A DNA stretch of 8,099 bases from Planctomycetaceae bacterium (GTDB taxonomy: Bacteria; Planctomycetota; Planctomycetia; Pirellulales; Thermoguttaceae), in contig JAISBG010000345.1 of NCBI GenBank assembly GCA_031266315.1, positions 1-8,099 of the forward strand. Reading direction: 5' to 3'. A program made the translations under genes and the position numbers. Under the pieces are notes generated by a model. That model saw only the letters and a list, made by a program, of their open reading frames with translations, made no database searches and was not told where the DNA came from. Of this stretch, positions 6,044-8,099 are shown in pieces (position 1 is the stretch's first letter; the number at the start of each line of letters is the position of its first letter).

Positions 6044-6201
6044 AAGGCAGGCAATCATAAGGTGGGCAATGTTTTGCTAAAACATTGCCGTCGGCATTAG
6101 CCGACAGTGAATTAGATTAACGACGGCAAATGGTGTTACTTTCCGGTTGGAGTCAATGCAAACTCAACCGGTGCAACCCTTCAGCGAAGGGATTGCCCAC
6201 C
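6044..6201 (+). repeat. Family B structured repeat, copy 2
   Basis: This is the better-preserved copy. The outer arms GGTGGGCAAT (6061-6070) and ATTGCCCACC (6192-6201) are perfect 10-bp inverted repeats. Inside are hairpin 1 GCAATGTTTT-GCT-AAAACATTGC (6066-6088) and hairpin 2 GTCGGC-ATTA-GCCGAC (6090-6105). Then come the conserved core (6106-6137), hairpin 3 CCGGTT-g-GAGT/ACTC-AACCGG (6143-6171, one bulged G) and hairpin 4 CCCTTC-AGC-GAAGGG (6177-6191). Hairpin 1 overlaps the outer arm by five bases, so the two pairings compete. Unlike copy 1 it has no outer 29-bp inverted repeats, so family B is a unit in its own right. It lies between the unknown gene and the symporter gene, in the same orientation as both. 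Confidence 0.85.
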
Positions 6202-6354
6202 AATTTTCGTGATTTTCCACATTCCCGCTTTGTTTGAAATTTTGTTGTGATGTGATATGGGGGGTTGTTTTTTTAGGAAAATTTGCAATGATTTTATAGT
6301 TCCTAAACAATGATTCGTTTTGATGATTGAATTTATGGACTTGGTTGTTTGCTG

Positions 6355-6395
6355 TCCGGTCAATATTGGACGGATAAAACGGTTTTTTCCGTTTT
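6355..6395 (+). promoter_or_regulatory. Dyad and adjacent hairpin in the symporter leader
   Basis: Two symmetric elements lie about 60-100 nt before the symporter start. TCCGgtCAATATTGgaCGGA (6355-6374) is a 20-bp dyad with 8 of 10 positions symmetric per arm, typical of a dimeric repressor or activator site. Directly after it, AAAACGG-TTTTTT-CCGTTTT (6376-6395) is a perfect 7-bp stem with a T6 loop. A sugar-responsive operator followed by a leader hairpin is plausible but inferred. No clear promoter boxes could be assigned in 6202-6452. Confidence 0.35.
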
Positions 6396-6452
6396 CGTGT
6401 TTTCTAACTTTTCAGATATTACAAATCTATTTTATTTATCCCCCTATTTCAC

Positions 6453-8099
6453 ATGGAACTTCTTACTCTTTTTGCCAATGCTCCGGTATTTACAACCGCA
6501 GCAATGATTGATCTGGCGATTTTTATTGGATTTATTATTGCGGTTGTTGCGATTGGTATCGGAATGAGTCGCGGCACCGAAGGTAGTGAATCGTATTTTC
6601 TTGCCGGACGCGGTCTTGGTTGGTGGTTGATCGGATTTTCGCTCATCGCCGCCAATATCTCAACCGAACAATTCGTCGGTATGTCCGGCTCTGCCGCTAA
6701 TTATGTTGGTCTGGCGATTGCGTCTTATGAATGGATGGCGGCTGTTACGTTGATTATTGTCGGTTTCATTTTTCTACCGCAATTTCTCAAAGCAGGAATT
6801 TACACCATTCCTGAGTTTCTGGAAAAACGTTACAACCGGTTTTCGCGTACTTTTATGTCGCTGATTATGATGATCACGTTTGTTACCGTGAACACAACAG
6901 CGGTGATTTATTCCGGTGCCAAAGTTTATTCCACTTTTTTCGACAATCAGACTTATTTCGGTATTCCGTTGGATATAGTTACGTTTTCGTGGTTGATTGG
7001 TATTTTGGCGGCAACTTATGTTTTCTTCGGGGGGTTGAAAGCGTGTGCGTGGGCGGATTTGTTACAGGGTTCGGCACTGATTCTCGGCGGAGCGATTGTT
7101 CTTGTCTTTGCCATGAACGCACTCGGTAACGCTGATTCAAAAACAATCGACAACGCCGTTCAAACAATCGCGGTTCAATCCGGTACCGAAATTTCCGAAA
7201 CAGAAGTTGCGAAAATCAAGGATAGTTCCAGCGGTTACGAACGATTCGGAGTTCTGAACGCTCACAAACTTCGTATGAATCTTCCTTGGAATGACGGAGT
7301 GTTGCCGATTACTGCTTTGATGCTCGGACTTTGGATTCCCAATCTGTATTACTGGGGACTCAACCAATACATCATGCAACGAACTCTCGGTTCACGCTCT
7401 TTAGCCGAAGGACAAAAAGGAATCGTTTTCGCTGCATTTATGAAACTGATTATTCCGTTCATTGTTGTTTTTCCGGGACTAATCGCCTTTAACCTATTTA
7501 GCGGTGATATGCGTGTCAGTGCCTCCGCAAAAGAAAACAACGGAGTTGTTCTCGAAAAATTTGAATCGGTTAAAGATGATCCGACCGGTCAACGTTTACC
7601 TCCCCAAAAAACTATTACGTATTGGTTCTTTTGGGTCAAAACCAATCCCGACAGTCAACGTTCCGCCTTTCCTTTTGACGCAGACTTTGCGAAAATTGAA
7701 CAGAATAAAGCAACAGAAATTGTTTTATACAATGCCGCTGTAGCACAAATTAAATCCGATCCTATTTCCGATTACAAATTGTTATTGGAACAAAATAAAC
7801 AGATTCTTGCTGAAATTGCCAAGAAAAATGCAACCCTTCCCAAAGAGGATAAAATTATTGTTGAAAAACAATTGATGGGTTACGATTACGACGCGGCGTT
7901 TCCGTTGCTGATGAGCAAGTTGGTTCCTGCCGGTGGTTTTCGCGGATTCATGTTGGCGGCAATGCTTGGCGCGGTGATTAGTTCGCTTGCCTCCATGCTC
8001 AACGCCGCGTCAACGATATTTACGATGGATCTTTACAAAGAATATTTACATCGCGGAGCCGGTGATAAAACAGTGGTTTTGGTCGGACGTTCCTGTGTA
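6453..8099 (+). CDS. Sodium/solute symporter of the SSS (SLC5) family, vSGLT-like; 3' end outside the window
   Basis: This is an inner-membrane carrier that takes up a solute, most likely a sugar, with sodium. The 549 visible residues stay open to the window edge. Several segments closely match, from memory, the Vibrio glucose/galactose symporter: residues 66-83 (AANISTEQFVGMSGSAAN), SYEWMAA at 91-97, residues 294-312 (WIPNLYYWGLNQYIMQRTL), QKGIVFAAFMKLIIP at 321-335, and residues 508-532 (SSLASMLN, TIFTMDLYKEY). Counterparts of vSGLT sugar-contact residues are present: Q73, E93, N297 and K331. The Na2-site serines S510 and S511 are also present. The oddity is residues about 350-476, a Lys/Glu-rich insertion roughly 95 residues longer than the vSGLT loop before TM8. 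The ATG at 6453 is the first in-frame start after a stop at 6405 and has no Shine-Dalgarno site. The substrate is not certain. Confidence 0.93.
   Translation, partial: MELLTLFANAPVFTTAAMIDLAIFIGFIIAVVAIGIGMSRGTEGSESYFLAGRGLGWWLIGFSLIAANISTEQFVGMSGSAANYVGLAIASYEWMAAVTLIIVGFIFLPQFLKAGIYTIPEFLEKRYNRFSRTFMSLIMMITFVTVNTTAVIYSGAKVYSTFFDNQTYFGIPLDIVTFSWLIGILAATYVFFGGLKACAWADLLQGSALILGGAIVLVFAMNALGNADSKTIDNAVQTIAVQSGTEISETEVAKIKDSSSGYERFGVLNAHKLRMNLPWNDGVLPITALMLGLWIPNLYYWGLNQYIMQRTLGSRSLAEGQKGIVFAAFMKLIIPFIVVFPGLIAFNLFSGDMRVSASAKENNGVVLEKFESVKDDPTGQRLPPQKTITYWFFWVKTNPDSQRSAFPFDADFAKIEQNKATEIVLYNAAVAQIKSDPISDYKLLLEQNKQILAEIAKKNATLPKEDKIIVEKQLMGYDYDAAFPLLMSKLVPAGGFRGFMLAAMLGAVISSLASMLNAASTIFTMDLYKEYLHRGAGDKTVVLVGRSCV

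Noticed and set aside
277..8099. A single rhamnose-use operon of rhamnosidase and symporter
   Set aside because: The genes are on opposite strands about 2.9 kb apart, with proC and an unknown gene in between.

Overview
The window is bacterial and moderately AT-rich. It carries four protein-coding genes separated by unusually wide, repeat-rich intergenic regions. A planctomycete or other PVC-group relative is my best guess. The reasons are a large secreted GH78 rhamnosidase with an extra sugar-binding-like domain, a vSGLT-like sugar/sodium symporter, mixed use of Shine-Dalgarno sites (clear for two genes, absent for two) and abundant palindromic intergenic repeats. This is inference; there is no rRNA or other phylogenetic marker here.

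Layout. Positions 1-276 hold a two-hairpin palindromic repeat (family A) and a long imperfect inverted repeat just past the end of the first gene. Positions 277-3558 (minus strand) encode a secreted alpha-L-rhamnosidase of family GH78. Positions 3559-3990 lie between two divergent genes and contain a plausible promoter/operator for the rhamnosidase plus a cluster of family A repeats in both orientations. Positions 3991-4830 (plus) encode pyrroline-5-carboxylate reductase, ProC. Positions 4831-5415 contain a MITE-like unit with about 29-bp terminal inverted repeats that encloses the first copy of a structured repeat, family B. Positions 5416-5976 (plus) encode an unrecognised 186-residue protein. 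Positions 5977-6452 contain the second family B copy and a dyad plus hairpin in the leader of the last gene. Positions 6453-8099 (plus) are the first 549 residues of a sodium/solute symporter that runs off the window.

Functionally, the rhamnosidase (releasing L-rhamnose from plant or algal glycans) and the symporter (probable sugar uptake) could belong to one scavenging lifestyle. They are about 2.9 kb apart on opposite strands, so no operon is implied. ProC is housekeeping proline synthesis.

The most novel material is non-coding. Family B elements of about 150 nt occur twice in the same orientation, flanking the unknown gene. Their hairpins show compensatory base changes between copies, with a nearly invariant core of 32 nt between them. 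Family A hairpins also covary between copies.
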